A DNA stretch of 44,670 nt from Paenimyroides viscosum (GTDB lineage Bacteria > Bacteroidota > Bacteroidia > Flavobacteriales > Flavobacteriaceae), in NCBI RefSeq assembly GCF_003858535.1, contig NZ_RQTJ01000020.1:1-44670 (forward strand). Direction: 5' to 3'. A model generated the notes under the pieces. The model searched no databases and was not told where the DNA came from. It saw nothing but the letters and a program-made list of their open reading frames with translations. A program made the translations under genes and the position numbers. Below are positions 35,098 to 44,132 of this stretch, piece by piece; within the stretch, counting starts at the first letter, position 1; each line of letters opens with the position of its first letter.

Positions 35098-35150
35098 GTA
35101 AAAGCATAGCACTGCCTTCTTCATTCGGGATTCCGCTTAATGAAGTATTT
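35098..35150. repeat. Stem-loop in the hmgA leader
   Basis: The minus strand has CTTCATT / AATGAAG (7-bp stem) around a CGGAATCCCG-rich loop, inside the ~100-nt leader between the -7 box and the hmgA ATG. It might be a stability or regulatory element, or a fragment of a dispersed repeat. Confidence 0.35.
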
Positions 35151-35189
35151 AAGTTTTGATAATAATCCTTGCCATGTTTTCATACCTAA

Positions 35190-35197
35190 CAAATATA
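35190..35197 (-). promoter_or_regulatory. -7 promoter box of hmgA-hppD
   Basis: The minus strand reads TATATTTG, a full TAnnTTTG match, about 115 bp before the hmgA start. It implies a leader of roughly 105 nt containing the stem-loop at 35098-35150. Confidence 0.5.
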
Positions 35198-35259
35198 AAA
35201 ACTATTTTTTGAATTATAAATTTTCAGATAAAATAAAAGAAGCTTATTTTAAGTAAAAG

Positions 35260-37467
35260 TTAAAACCAAAATCCTAAACTAAACCAGGTATAATGAATCT
35301 TTACTTCGGGCGAATACGATTGTTTTATTTCTAGCGGACCAACAACGGTTTGAAAGCCATATCCTAATGCGTAACCTGAATTTATAGGCAATTCTAACCA
35401 ATCGTTGTACTGAAACATAGCATCTTTTAAATACATATAATTTGCGGTAAAATTTAAATGATGCTTTTTGTAAAAGCGATAATCTACCCGTAAAAGTGCT
35501 TTAAGATAGGTGTTTGAATTAAGGCTTAAAAAGTCGTAGCCGTAAAAAGGTTTTATGTTTGATATGGATTGAAAGCCGTACCCACCCAAGAAATAGTTCA
35601 TGTTTGTAGATGGAACACTACCAATTGTTAAACCAACATCGGCTTTTGCTTCTATTGAAACTCGATCAAAAAATGTTTTAACCGTTCCTAATTCTCCATT
35701 TATTTGGGTAAAAGGTTCGAAGTTTTGGTTATAGTCGGATGAAATAATGGTGTGCTTCACTTCGGCATTAAAATTAACGCCTCGGGTTGGGAAATACTTG
35801 TTGTCATAAGTATCTAAAACAACAGTAAAATACGGACTTATGTAATGGCTGTTGTCTAACCAGCTTTTCTGCAAATTTAAATTTGCGATATCTACTATTT
35901 GATATTTATGCTCTAATCCTAAACCAATTACAAATTTATCGTTATAATAATTTTGCAGATACAAGCGGTTTGTTAGATCGTTCCAATCGGTATTAAAAAC
36001 ATCAAAACCAAGTAATTCTTGAGGCACAACTCCTGTTTCGTACGGTTTTGCGTTGTATTTGAATTTATTGAAACGACTTTGTGCGCCAAAACTCCAACGA
36101 AAACCGTTATCTACCAAATAATTAAAATTGTATCGAATGTTATCGCCAAAAATAAAATCGAGCGATGCCAAATCATTTTTAAAAAGTAATTTTTTCTGTG
36201 TAACGTTGACTAATGCTGCACTTTTATAAAGATTATCGAAATGCAGACCAAATTTTAAAAAACGATTTACTGTATTTTCTTTCAAATTCAAAACTAAATT
36301 GTCTCCTTCTTCATCGGTTTTTTCAAAATGATACGAAATTCCGCTAAAGTTCTGGGTGGCGTTTAAATTGGTGATACCGTTTTCTAATCTATCAAACGAT
36401 ACACATTCGTCTTTAAAATAACCCAATTTACCAAAAACATAATCTTTGTTGTAGTTTTTTAACTTGTTCATACTAACCGAATGTACATGAATATCATCGT
36501 TAAACATATAATCGGGCAAGTTTGGTTTTTTGTAATTACTGCTGATTTGTTGCAATTGCGGTATTTTTTCTTTGGCAGCTGCTATTCCTTTTTGAATGAT
36601 TTCGTTTCCTTTATCAAAAGTTACTACCGAAAAAGTAGAAATATCGGGTTTAATATAAATATCGGTTTGCTTTTTCTTCTCTTCCATGCCACCGTACATG
36701 CCGTAATTGGCAATCTGCATTAAAATATCTAAAGCACCTTTTAAGTTTTCGCGATCCTTTTTACCGTCTTGCACATCAACACCAATAATTATGTCGATAC
36801 CTTTATCACGAAGCTCCTGAATGGGATAATTATTAACCACACCACCATCAATCAACAAACGATCACCAATTTCTACAGGTGTGTAAAGCGACGGAAATGC
36901 ACCACTTGCCAAAATACTCTGCGGTAGATTTCCTTTTTCCAACACAACAGCTTCGCCCGTAACAACATCCGTTGCAATGCAAAGAAATGGAATGGGAAGT
37001 TTAGAAAAATCGTGTTCGTAACGTACGTGTGCCAACAGTTTGTTTAGCAGATTGTAATTGTACATTCCTTTGGAAAGCGATACGGGACTGCCTATTTTGA
37101 AATCATCAAACGGAAGCTGTAACGCATAAATTTCATCGTTTCGTTTTTCATAAAACGATTTTGAATTTCTAGGGATATAATCCTGCAAAAGTGCATCGGC
37201 ATCAACCGATTTAAAGATAGAGTCTAACTGTGAAGCGGTGTAACCTGACGCGTACAAACCGCCAATAATAGCACCCATACTGGTTCCGCCAATATAATCG
37301 AACTTAACACCTTGCTCTTCTAACACCTTTAAAACACCTATATGCGCCAAGCCTTTTGCCCCACCACCACTTAATACCAAACCAACTTTAGGTCGTTGAT
37401 TTTCTTGAGCAAAAGCTGAAGTGCATGCCGTAAATAGTAACAAGCATCCAAGAAAAAGTTTCATCAT
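35260..37467 (-). CDS. Patatin phospholipase fused to an outer-membrane beta-barrel (type Vd-like)
   Basis: 735 aa. Signal peptide 1-20, then a patatin domain with the oxyanion loop GGGAKG (34-39), nucleophile GTSMG (Ser63) and catalytic DGG (Asp207). Residues ~315-370 look like a POTRA-type domain and the remaining ~340 residues show alternating beta-strands ending in an aromatic residue (WFSLGFWF), a BamA/TpsB-type 16-strand barrel. This order matches type Vd autotransporters such as PlpD, which carry a phospholipase across the outer membrane; in Bacteroidota many are instead outer-membrane-anchored lipases. No processing site is obvious. Confidence 0.88.
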   Translation of the reverse strand: MMKLFLGCLLLFTACTSAFAQENQRPKVGLVLSGGGAKGLAHIGVLKVLEEQGVKFDYIGGTSMGAIIGGLYASGYTASQLDSIFKSVDADALLQDYIPRNSKSFYEKRNDEIYALQLPFDDFKIGSPVSLSKGMYNYNLLNKLLAHVRYEHDFSKLPIPFLCIATDVVTGEAVVLEKGNLPQSILASGAFPSLYTPVEIGDRLLIDGGVVNNYPIQELRDKGIDIIIGVDVQDGKKDRENLKGALDILMQIANYGMYGGMEEKKKQTDIYIKPDISTFSVVTFDKGNEIIQKGIAAAKEKIPQLQQISSNYKKPNLPDYMFNDDIHVHSVSMNKLKNYNKDYVFGKLGYFKDECVSFDRLENGITNLNATQNFSGISYHFEKTDEEGDNLVLNLKENTVNRFLKFGLHFDNLYKSAALVNVTQKKLLFKNDLASLDFIFGDNIRYNFNYLVDNGFRWSFGAQSRFNKFKYNAKPYETGVVPQELLGFDVFNTDWNDLTNRLYLQNYYNDKFVIGLGLEHKYQIVDIANLNLQKSWLDNSHYISPYFTVVLDTYDNKYFPTRGVNFNAEVKHTIISSDYNQNFEPFTQINGELGTVKTFFDRVSIEAKADVGLTIGSVPSTNMNYFLGGYGFQSISNIKPFYGYDFLSLNSNTYLKALLRVDYRFYKKHHLNFTANYMYLKDAMFQYNDWLELPINSGYALGYGFQTVVGPLEIKQSYSPEVKIHYTWFSLGFWF

Positions 37468-37555
37468 GGTTTTTTAGGTTTTGGTTTTTGGTGCTCATCA
37501 AATTTAAGCAAAAAATTGAAGCAACCGTATTACCAAATGCTAAAGTATGTTACAA

Positions 37556-37582
37556 AAAAAAGCTTCCGATGTAGGAAGCTTA
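37556..37582 (-). terminator. Terminator of the efflux operon
   Basis: Stem AAGCTTCC (37560-37567) / GGAAGCTT (37574-37581). On the minus strand it is followed by seven T. It lies directly behind the 92-aa membrane protein gene, the last gene of the efflux operon. Confidence 0.8.
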
Positions 37583-37586
37583 TCTA

Positions 37587-37865
37587 TCATTTATTTTCTG
37601 TAATAACCATAATCAATAGTGTAAGTAAAAAAGAAGCTGTAAACGCAATTACATTTCTATCACTAATTTCCGGTTTAAACTTCTTGAGTATAAAACGGAA
37701 GATAATTCCACCTAAAAGAGTAAAAACTAAGATCTGAACAACAATAAAAACTGAATTAGTGAAATTTATAATATCGGAAATTCCTGCTTGTCCTTCCGCA
37801 TAACAGTTGTTATTGAATAAAACAATCGTTAGTAATGAAACTATTAAAAACTTCTTGCTAATCAT
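37587..37865 (-). CDS. 92-aa membrane protein at the end of the efflux operon
   Basis: 92 aa. Residues 1-22 form a signal peptide or first membrane segment (ending CYAEGQ); further membrane segments lie at ~39-60 (VFIVVQILVFTLLGGIIFRF) and ~72-88 (VIAFTASFLLTLLIMVI). No family is recognised. Its ATG shares one base with the stop codon of the TolC-like gene (TAATG) and the operon terminator follows at once, so it is made together with the pump. It might be an accessory or assembly factor, but that is inference from position. Confidence 0.7.
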   Translation of the reverse strand: MISKKFLIVSLLTIVLFNNNCYAEGQAGISDIINFTNSVFIVVQILVFTLLGGIIFRFILKKFKPEISDRNVIAFTASFLLTLLIMVITENK

Positions 37866-39220
37866 TAATTTCTCTGAATAATCGGAATACCAAAATAGAA
37901 CTCTAATATTCTGGTGCGGAACAAATAATCGTATTTTGTACGCAATAAATCAGATTGTGTGTTTACCAAAAGCGTTTGCGACTGATTGTAATCAAACGCC
38001 GTTGCCATTCCGTTTTCGTAACGTTCTTTGGTATAGCGAAAAGCTTCTTCACGCGCTTTCAACATTTCTTCGGTTGCCAAATAGGTTTCCATTGCTCCTT
38101 TTGCATCAGAATAGGCTGTGTAAATGTTTCGTTCCAAATCCAATTCGGTTTGTTCAAACGTAAGTCGGTTTTTTTCCAAATTTACCCTACTGCGTTCAAT
38201 ATTGTTTTTAGCTGCAAAGCCGTTGAAAATAGGAATATTTAACTGCACGCCAAAACTATGACCTTTATACATATCTAACTGATCAAAAAACGGCATCGGG
38301 TTAATTTCGCCACCTCTTCCATCGGGAATTTTAGCGTACGAAACACGCGAGCTGAAACTGTAAAATCCGGTTAACGACGGTAGATTTGCACCTTTAGCAA
38401 TATCCACATCTTTCTCGGCAATTTTTACATTGTTTTCGGCAATCTTTAATTCGGTACGTTCAAAACGCGCTTTTTGAAAGATCGATTCCGGAGTTTCCAA
38501 CAAAATCGTCGTCGGTTCAAATTCATATTCCACATCGGCGATATCAAAATCTTTGAAATCTTCCATTTGAAGCAGTTGTGCCAAACTCATTTTTGATACA
38601 ATCAACGCGTATTCTGCTTGAATCATTCGCTGTTTATCGGTCGCCAAAGTAGCCTTCATATCAAACAAATCGCCACTTGGAATCATACCGGCATCAACCA
38701 AAGCTTCGGATCTTACTAACTGTAAACTATCGGTTTGAAACTGCTGTTTTTGAACTTTTTGATTTTCTTTGTTGAACAAGATCTGCAAATACGCATTTAC
38801 TACGTTTAAGGCTACATCTTCTTCTATTTTTAAATGTTGATATTGTGAGGAAATCAATGCCAGTTTTGATTTTCTAAAGCGGTTTTGATTTTGTAATCCT
38901 TTGAAAATATCAACAGCAGACGACGCACCCATTGACGTAAACTGCGTGGTTTGATTTTCCAGAATTCCCGTTGTAATATTGGTATTTAAACCTACGTTCC
39001 ACGAATGCGATGCGGTTGCATTTAGGTTTGGAAGGAAATTTCCGAACGCATCTTTTATATCGATTTCTGCCAGTTTATTGTCTAATTCTATCTGTTTTAT
39101 AGACACGTTGTTGTCAATGGCATGTGCCACGCATTCTTCTAACGTCCATTTTTTCTGGGCAAACGAATTTCCTGTCCAAAAAACACAAATCGCAATAATT
39201 ATTTTTGATATTATTTTCAT
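37865..39220 (-). CDS. TolC-family outer-membrane efflux channel
   Basis: 451 aa. Signal peptide ~1-22 (ending SFAQ), then two repeats of long helices typical of the outer-membrane efflux protein family, with the opening KKWTLEECVAHAIDNNVSIKQ and the second-half ELKIAENNVKIAEKDVDIAK and ERYENGMATAFDYNQSQTLL. It would form the trimeric exit duct for the ABC pump encoded just upstream in the operon. The adaptor gene lies 73 bp upstream. Confidence 0.92.
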   Translation of the reverse strand: MKIISKIIIAICVFWTGNSFAQKKWTLEECVAHAIDNNVSIKQIELDNKLAEIDIKDAFGNFLPNLNATASHSWNVGLNTNITTGILENQTTQFTSMGASSAVDIFKGLQNQNRFRKSKLALISSQYQHLKIEEDVALNVVNAYLQILFNKENQKVQKQQFQTDSLQLVRSEALVDAGMIPSGDLFDMKATLATDKQRMIQAEYALIVSKMSLAQLLQMEDFKDFDIADVEYEFEPTTILLETPESIFQKARFERTELKIAENNVKIAEKDVDIAKGANLPSLTGFYSFSSRVSYAKIPDGRGGEINPMPFFDQLDMYKGHSFGVQLNIPIFNGFAAKNNIERSRVNLEKNRLTFEQTELDLERNIYTAYSDAKGAMETYLATEEMLKAREEAFRYTKERYENGMATAFDYNQSQTLLVNTQSDLLRTKYDYLFRTRILEFYFGIPIIQRN

Positions 39221-39293
39221 GTTTTAAATTGTTTAGTTGTTTAAATGTTGATTTGTTTAACCGATTCAGCGATTCAACAAAATCAACGATCAA
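39221..39293. repeat. GTTGATT-type low-complexity spacer between adaptor and channel genes
   Basis: The 73-bp gap contains GTTGATTTGTT and, further on, AACAAAATCAAC, an almost perfect inverted repeat around a GATTCAGCGATTC stretch. The gap before the adaptor gene (40392-40519) holds the related motif CGTTGATTT. Confidence 0.4.
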
Positions 39294-40391
39294 CTACTTT
39301 TTAATCTGATTCCAAACTTTAATCTTGTCGTTCTTGGTAATTCCTTTTTTAATTTCCACGTAAATACCGTCGCTAACGCCTAATTCCACATCGCGACGTT
39401 CAAATTTTTGCTCGCCAACCAACACCTCAACAAATGATTTTTTTGTTTTTTCGTCGTACTGAACCAAACCTTCTTTTACCGCCAAAACATTATCGGCTTT
39501 TGAAAGGATGATTGACGCATTGGCACTTAAACCCGATCTAATAAAGGTATCGTCTTTATTCACCAACGTACCTTTAATTGGGAACTGCATGGCGCCGTTT
39601 TCGTTTACACCTTTTGGAGCAATATAATCTAAGACAGCATCGAATTTTTTGTTTTCTATGGCACCAACGGTGATTTCTAACGGAAGCCCCAACTTGATTT
39701 TTCCTACTTCAGACTCATCTAATTTTCCTTCAAAAATCATGTTACCAACATCAGCCAAACTCGCAATGGTAGTTCCTTCGTTAAAATTATTTGCTTCGAT
39801 AACCTGATTTCCTTTTTTAACAGGAATATCCAGAACCATACCCGAAACCGTAGAACGAATAAGGGTTTGCGCAATATTACCCATTCCGCTTGTTGTACCA
39901 GTTCTGATAATTTCGGCACTTTGAACCATTGCATTATAGGTTTGTTGCGATTGCTTGTACGCTGTTTCGGCAGTATCGAAATCGTTGGCAGAAATAACAC
40001 CTTTATTGAACAATGTTCTTTGACGTTCGAACACTTTTCTTTGATTTTCTAAATCGATTTTTGCTGTACTGATCTGATTGTTTGCCGAGTTTAAGCTTGA
40101 TACATTTGGTACTACTTTAATCTTTGCAAGCAAATCGCCCGATTTTACGTAATCGCCAGCCTCTACATAGACTTCATCGATAATTCCTGAAATATTCGGT
40201 TTAATTAATACTTCTTCTTTTGGGTTGATGTTTCCTGTAGCAACGGTGCTTTTAGAGATCGATCTAACTTCGGCTTTCTCTGTTTCATAAACTACTGGCG
40301 GCTGTGCGTTTTTTTGATACAACCAAAATAATGCCCCTGCAAAAGCTATCGCTAAAAAGACTAAAATTGAAATGGTACAACCTTTTTTCAT
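39294..40391 (-). CDS. Periplasmic adaptor (HlyD/MacA type)
   Basis: 365 aa. One N-terminal membrane anchor (~7-26), then the membrane-fusion-protein order: lipoyl-like half (VATGNINPKEEVLIKPNISG), coiled-coil hairpin ~95-150 (IDLENQRKVFERQRTLFNKG), second lipoyl half, beta-barrel (GKLDESEVGKIKLGLP) and membrane-proximal part ending GISDGIYVEIKKG-like. It bridges the ABC permeases and the TolC-like channel. It lies between the second permease gene and the channel gene. Confidence 0.92.
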   Translation of the reverse strand: MKKGCTISILVFLAIAFAGALFWLYQKNAQPPVVYETEKAEVRSISKSTVATGNINPKEEVLIKPNISGIIDEVYVEAGDYVKSGDLLAKIKVVPNVSSLNSANNQISTAKIDLENQRKVFERQRTLFNKGVISANDFDTAETAYKQSQQTYNAMVQSAEIIRTGTTSGMGNIAQTLIRSTVSGMVLDIPVKKGNQVIEANNFNEGTTIASLADVGNMIFEGKLDESEVGKIKLGLPLEITVGAIENKKFDAVLDYIAPKGVNENGAMQFPIKGTLVNKDDTFIRSGLSANASIILSKADNVLAVKEGLVQYDEKTKKSFVEVLVGEQKFERRDVELGVSDGIYVEIKKGITKNDKIKVWNQIKK

Positions 40392-40519
40392 ATATATTTT
40401 TATTTGTTTATTCGTTGATTTATTTAATCGTTGATTTGTTGATTCGTTTATTAGAATACTCTTTTATTCTCTATATTCTATTTTCTTTCCTCTTTATTCT
40501 TTCCTCTTTATTCTTGATT
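40392..40519. repeat. GTTGATT- and TTTATTC-rich spacer between permease and adaptor genes
   Basis: 128 bp with repeated TTTATTCGTTGATTT, CGTTGATTTGTTGATTCG and then CCTCTTTATTC units in tandem. There is no gene. The sequence is shared in type with the 39221-39293 spacer. Confidence 0.45.
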
Positions 40520-41788
40520 CTATTCCGTTCTTAATGCATCAATCGGTTTTACTCTAATAGCTGTAATCGCCGGGATTAATCCTGCTAAAAGTCCCGATAC
40601 TACTAATATTAACAATGCAATTACCACTACACCTAAATTTACACTTGGATTTACAATTGGAATTTGGTCGCTGTTTGGAGCTTGCTCTAATCCAAAATTT
40701 ATCAACCAAAGCACAACCGATGCAAAAATAATTCCTGCCATACCAGCAATCAGCGATAGCGCAACCGATTCGGTCAAAATTTGTTTTATGATCACAGCCG
40801 GCGTGGCACCTAACGCTCTACGGATTCCTATTTCTTGGGTTCGTTCTTTAACTATGATCAGCATGATATTTATGATACCGATAACGCCCGAGAACAGAAT
40901 TAAGCCACCTACCAAATAGGAAACCGCCGTTAAGATTGAAAATAAGCCGTTGATTTTTTTAAATTCCTGATACAAATCAAAATGCCCAATGGCTCTTTCA
41001 TCTGTAGGATCTACGGTATGACGGTTTTTTAAGAACTTAAAAATATCTTCTTTTAAATCGGTAATTGGTTTATCGTCTTGCGCAGTAATTGTCATCCAAC
41101 CCACAATATCGCCATAATTAAAGGCTTGCTGAAAGGTTGTAAAAGGAATATACAATTGTTTTTGACTTTCTTCGGCATCGCCACCCATGTTCGAAATACT
41201 TTTATAAACGCCGACTACCAAAAAGTTAACACCTTGAACTTTAATGTACGTCCCCAAAGCTTCTTCGCCTGGTGCATACAATTCCCTGATAACACCTTCG
41301 CCAATTACAGTTACCTTGCGGTTGTTTGCAATGTCGCCGTAATTAATAAATCGACCTTTAAGAATGTTCATTGGCTGTTGTAGGATAAATTCCGGGTAAT
41401 CGCCATAAACGTTATATGCTCCGGTTTTTGTACCACGAACCACATTGTTGCTTCCCCTGAAACCGCCTAACTGATTTCGTGGCGATACATACAACAGACC
41501 GTCAATGTCTCTTTTCAACGCATCAACATCGGGGTTTTTAAAATTGAAATTTCTTCCTTGCGGTAAACCTTTATATGGTTTTGATGTTGCCTGCGTCCAC
41601 ATGAACATGGTATTAGTTGACAAGCCGCCCATTTGCCGTTTAATACCGTTTTGCAGACCCTGACTTGCAGAAAGAAGAATTACCAGGATAAAAATTCCCC
41701 AGAAAACTCCGAATGCAGTGATCAGCGTTCTGAACGGATTGGCAGAAAGCGCCTCTATAATTTCATTCCATTTATCTCTGCTAAACAT
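40520..41788 (-). CDS. MacB-type ABC permease, second copy
   Basis: 422 aa. N-terminal membrane segment ~18-40 (AFGVFWGIFILVILLSASQG), a large periplasmic MacB_PCD-type domain ~45-275, then three C-terminal membrane segments (FSILTAVSYLVGGLILFSGV, ILTESVALSLIAGMAGI, VVIALLILVVSGLLAG) with the FtsX signature around KERTQEIGIRRALGATP. It has no ATPase domain; the ATPase is a separate gene. It pairs with the neighbouring paralogue, presumably as a heterodimer. One base separates it from the upstream permease stop. Confidence 0.92.
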   Translation of the reverse strand: MFSRDKWNEIIEALSANPFRTLITAFGVFWGIFILVILLSASQGLQNGIKRQMGGLSTNTMFMWTQATSKPYKGLPQGRNFNFKNPDVDALKRDIDGLLYVSPRNQLGGFRGSNNVVRGTKTGAYNVYGDYPEFILQQPMNILKGRFINYGDIANNRKVTVIGEGVIRELYAPGEEALGTYIKVQGVNFLVVGVYKSISNMGGDAEESQKQLYIPFTTFQQAFNYGDIVGWMTITAQDDKPITDLKEDIFKFLKNRHTVDPTDERAIGHFDLYQEFKKINGLFSILTAVSYLVGGLILFSGVIGIINIMLIIVKERTQEIGIRRALGATPAVIIKQILTESVALSLIAGMAGIIFASVVLWLINFGLEQAPNSDQIPIVNPSVNLGVVVIALLILVVSGLLAGLIPAITAIRVKPIDALRTE

Positions 41789-41789
41789 A

Positions 41790-43037
41790 CTATTCTCCTC
41801 TTAATGCTACAATTGGTCTAATTTTCGCGGCACGGTATGCAGGAACAAATCCAGCAAATGCCCCGGCAACAATCAATATAATCAGTGTGGTAAGTGCCAC
41901 GTTAAAATCTACTTCAGGTCGGGTAAAGAAATCAGCTTCCACATACGGCGCTACCACTTCCCAAACAACCAAACCGAAAATAAGTCCCGAAAAACCTGCA
42001 ATAACGGTTATAAAAACAGCTTCTTGCAAAATCATAGTAATGATTGAAAAAGGCGAAGCGCCCAACGCTTTTCGTATCCCGATTTCTTTGGTTCGTTCCT
42101 TAACAATAATCAGCATAATGTTACCTACACCTACTACACCGGCAATTATGGTACAAATTCCCACAAACCAAAAAAACGCTTGTACGCCACCCGTTATAAT
42201 GTAGATGTTCTTTGCTTGTTCTAAAGAATTGTTGATAAAAACTGCTCCATCGTCATCTGGTGCAATTGTATGCCGTGCTTTTAAAAACGTTTCTAGTTTT
42301 TGAGTAAATTCATTCGATTCTGCCACAGCGGTATCAAAATTTTCACTGGTTTTAAGTGTAAAAGACATACTGCGTATGCTGTCGCCAGCACTATATGCTT
42401 TTTGTGCGGTAGAAATTGGAATAAAAACTCGGCTTTCTTCACGTTCGCCACCCGGATCGGTATAAACACCAACCACTTTGTAGATCATTCCAGAAACATT
42501 CAATTCTGCGCCTAAAGATTCTTTGCCGTTTTTAAAAAGATCGATTTCTACTTTTTTACCGATAATTACATTTTTTTCGAAGTTTAAATTATCAGAATGA
42601 TTAATAAATCGACCTTTAACTATGGAAGCATTTTCGATAAACTGATAATCGGGATGAACGCCTTCTACCCTGTAATTTCCGGTTTCTTCCTTATAAACGA
42701 TGTTTCCGCTCCAAACCGAAAAAATTGCCGATTTGTATTCAATATAATCTTTAAATAAATTAGTGGCTAAGTCGTAATCGCTATTGCGTAGCTGCACTTG
42801 TCTGCCAACGCCCAATCCTTTATATTCTTTCTTTGTTGTTCCTGCCCAAACCGAAACCTGGTTGGTTGCATCTTTTTCGAATTGTTTTTGAATTCCGTTC
42901 TGAATTCCGTTTCCGGCACCGAGAAGAATCACCAAAATAAAGATTCCCGATGAAACAGAAACGCCTGTTAAAGCAGTTCGGAGCTTGTTTTTATAAAGCC
43001 CTTCAAATATTTCTTGCCAGCGTTCGATGCTAAACAT
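41790..43037 (-). CDS. MacB-type ABC permease, first copy
   Basis: 415 aa, with the same plan as its downstream neighbour: N-terminal membrane segment ~18-40, periplasmic domain, and C-terminal membrane segments with KERTKEIGIRKALGASP. The two permeases share the plan but differ clearly in the periplasmic domain, so they are old paralogues rather than a recent duplication. The start overlaps the end of the ATPase gene by 8 bp (43030-43037). Confidence 0.92.
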   Translation of the reverse strand: MFSIERWQEIFEGLYKNKLRTALTGVSVSSGIFILVILLGAGNGIQNGIQKQFEKDATNQVSVWAGTTKKEYKGLGVGRQVQLRNSDYDLATNLFKDYIEYKSAIFSVWSGNIVYKEETGNYRVEGVHPDYQFIENASIVKGRFINHSDNLNFEKNVIIGKKVEIDLFKNGKESLGAELNVSGMIYKVVGVYTDPGGEREESRVFIPISTAQKAYSAGDSIRSMSFTLKTSENFDTAVAESNEFTQKLETFLKARHTIAPDDDGAVFINNSLEQAKNIYIITGGVQAFFWFVGICTIIAGVVGVGNIMLIIVKERTKEIGIRKALGASPFSIITMILQEAVFITVIAGFSGLIFGLVVWEVVAPYVEADFFTRPEVDFNVALTTLIILIVAGAFAGFVPAYRAAKIRPIVALRGE

Positions 43038-43731
43038 ATTGCGATGCTCTTATCTGGTTTACCAATTTATCCGATTCTATCTGTCCGTCTTTTAAGAAAA
43101 CGATACGTTTGGTCATTTCGGCAATATCGGGTTCGTGAGTTACCACTAAAACCGTTTTACCTTCGTCGTTAATCTGCTGAATCAGATCCATAACCTCGTA
43201 CGAAGTCTTTGTATCTAAAGCTCCCGTAGGTTCATCTGCCAACAAAACTTTAGGATCCGATGCCAATGCACGTGCAATTGCCACACGCTGTTTTTGTCCG
43301 CCCGAAAGTTCATTAGGTAAATGTTTTGCCCAGTTTGCTAAACCTACTTTTTCCAGATAATGCATAGATCGTTCCATGCGTTCTTTACGCGCCATACCTT
43401 GGTAATACAACGGCAACGCCACATTATCTAACGCGGTTTTGTAATTGATAAGGTTAAAAGATTGAAAAACAAATCCCAGAAATTTGTTACGATATTGCGA
43501 TGCAAGGGTTTCGTTCAGGTTTTTAATAGGCACATTATCTAAAATGTACGAACCTTCATCGGCTTCATCTAAAATACCTATAATGTTTAAAAGAGTAGAT
43601 TTGCCCGAACCAGAGCTTCCCATGATAGAAACAAACTCGCCTTCTTTTACATTGAAATTAATTCCTTTGAGAACATGCAGTGCATTTTTTCCCATTTGAT
43701 ACGATTTGTGAAGGTCTTTTATTTCTATCAT
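43030..43731 (-). CDS. ABC transporter ATPase of the MacB/LolD type
   Basis: 233 aa from ATG at 43731; a longer frame to 43779 adds unlike residues (MFWHKAVSL) and is rejected. Walker A GSSGSGKS (38-45), Q-loop Gln90, signature LSGGQ (142-146), Walker B LLADE (163-167) and switch His199 are intact. It powers the two permeases encoded after it. The set ATPase-permease-permease-adaptor-channel matches a split MacAB-TolC pump for export of drugs, peptides or lipoprotein-like substrates. Confidence 0.94.
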   Translation of the reverse strand: MIEIKDLHKSYQMGKNALHVLKGINFNVKEGEFVSIMGSSGSGKSTLLNIIGILDEADEGSYILDNVPIKNLNETLASQYRNKFLGFVFQSFNLINYKTALDNVALPLYYQGMARKERMERSMHYLEKVGLANWAKHLPNELSGGQKQRVAIARALASDPKVLLADEPTGALDTKTSYEVMDLIQQINDEGKTVLVVTHEPDIAEMTKRIVFLKDGQIESDKLVNQIRASQYV

Positions 43732-43916
43732 AATTATGGTTTTTAATGATTTTAAAGATACTGCTTTGTGCCAAAACAATTATCTCTTTAATAGTAATTT
43801 ATAAAGTAGGTATTGTTTTTTTGTAAAACGTTACAATAGCTATGGTGTTTTTTGTTTTAGTTTTATAAAAGTCGAAACTATTAAATGTACAATAACAGTA
43901 AAGTATTATAAAAATA

Positions 43917-43952
43917 CAGCCTCAATACGTTCGTAAAGAGGCTGTTGTTTTT
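43917..43952. terminator. Bidirectional terminator-like hairpin
   Basis: Stem CAGCCTC (43917-43923) / GAGGCTG (43938-43944), followed on the plus strand by TTGTTTTT and preceded by AAAAATA, so it offers a T-run on both strands. It would end the transcript of the GxxExxY gene. Confidence 0.6.
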
Positions 43953-44014
43953 AATAGCACGATTTGAAATCCGCGCGATCGAGTTTTTTCACTCTCTTTA
44001 CTTGATAGTCCTAT

Positions 44015-44132
44015 AATCTGCGTTATCTGCGTGTTATTATTTGAACGCTGATAACGTTGATTAGTTATGATCTTTTATCTTCACTCTTTACGTGATAAAC
44101 CTATAGTCTGCAAAATCTGTTTCATCTGCGTG
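44015..44132. repeat. Pair of ATCTGCG dispersed repeats
   Basis: AATCTGCGTTATCTGCGTG at 44015-44033 and GTCTGCAAAATCTGTTTCATCTGCGTG-like sequence at 44106-44132, inside the two tandem copies of the stretch before the GxxExxY gene. Confidence 0.55.

Noticed and set aside
41887..42204. 105-aa plus-strand frame opposite the first ABC permease
   Set aside because: Antisense to a well-supported gene with no family features.
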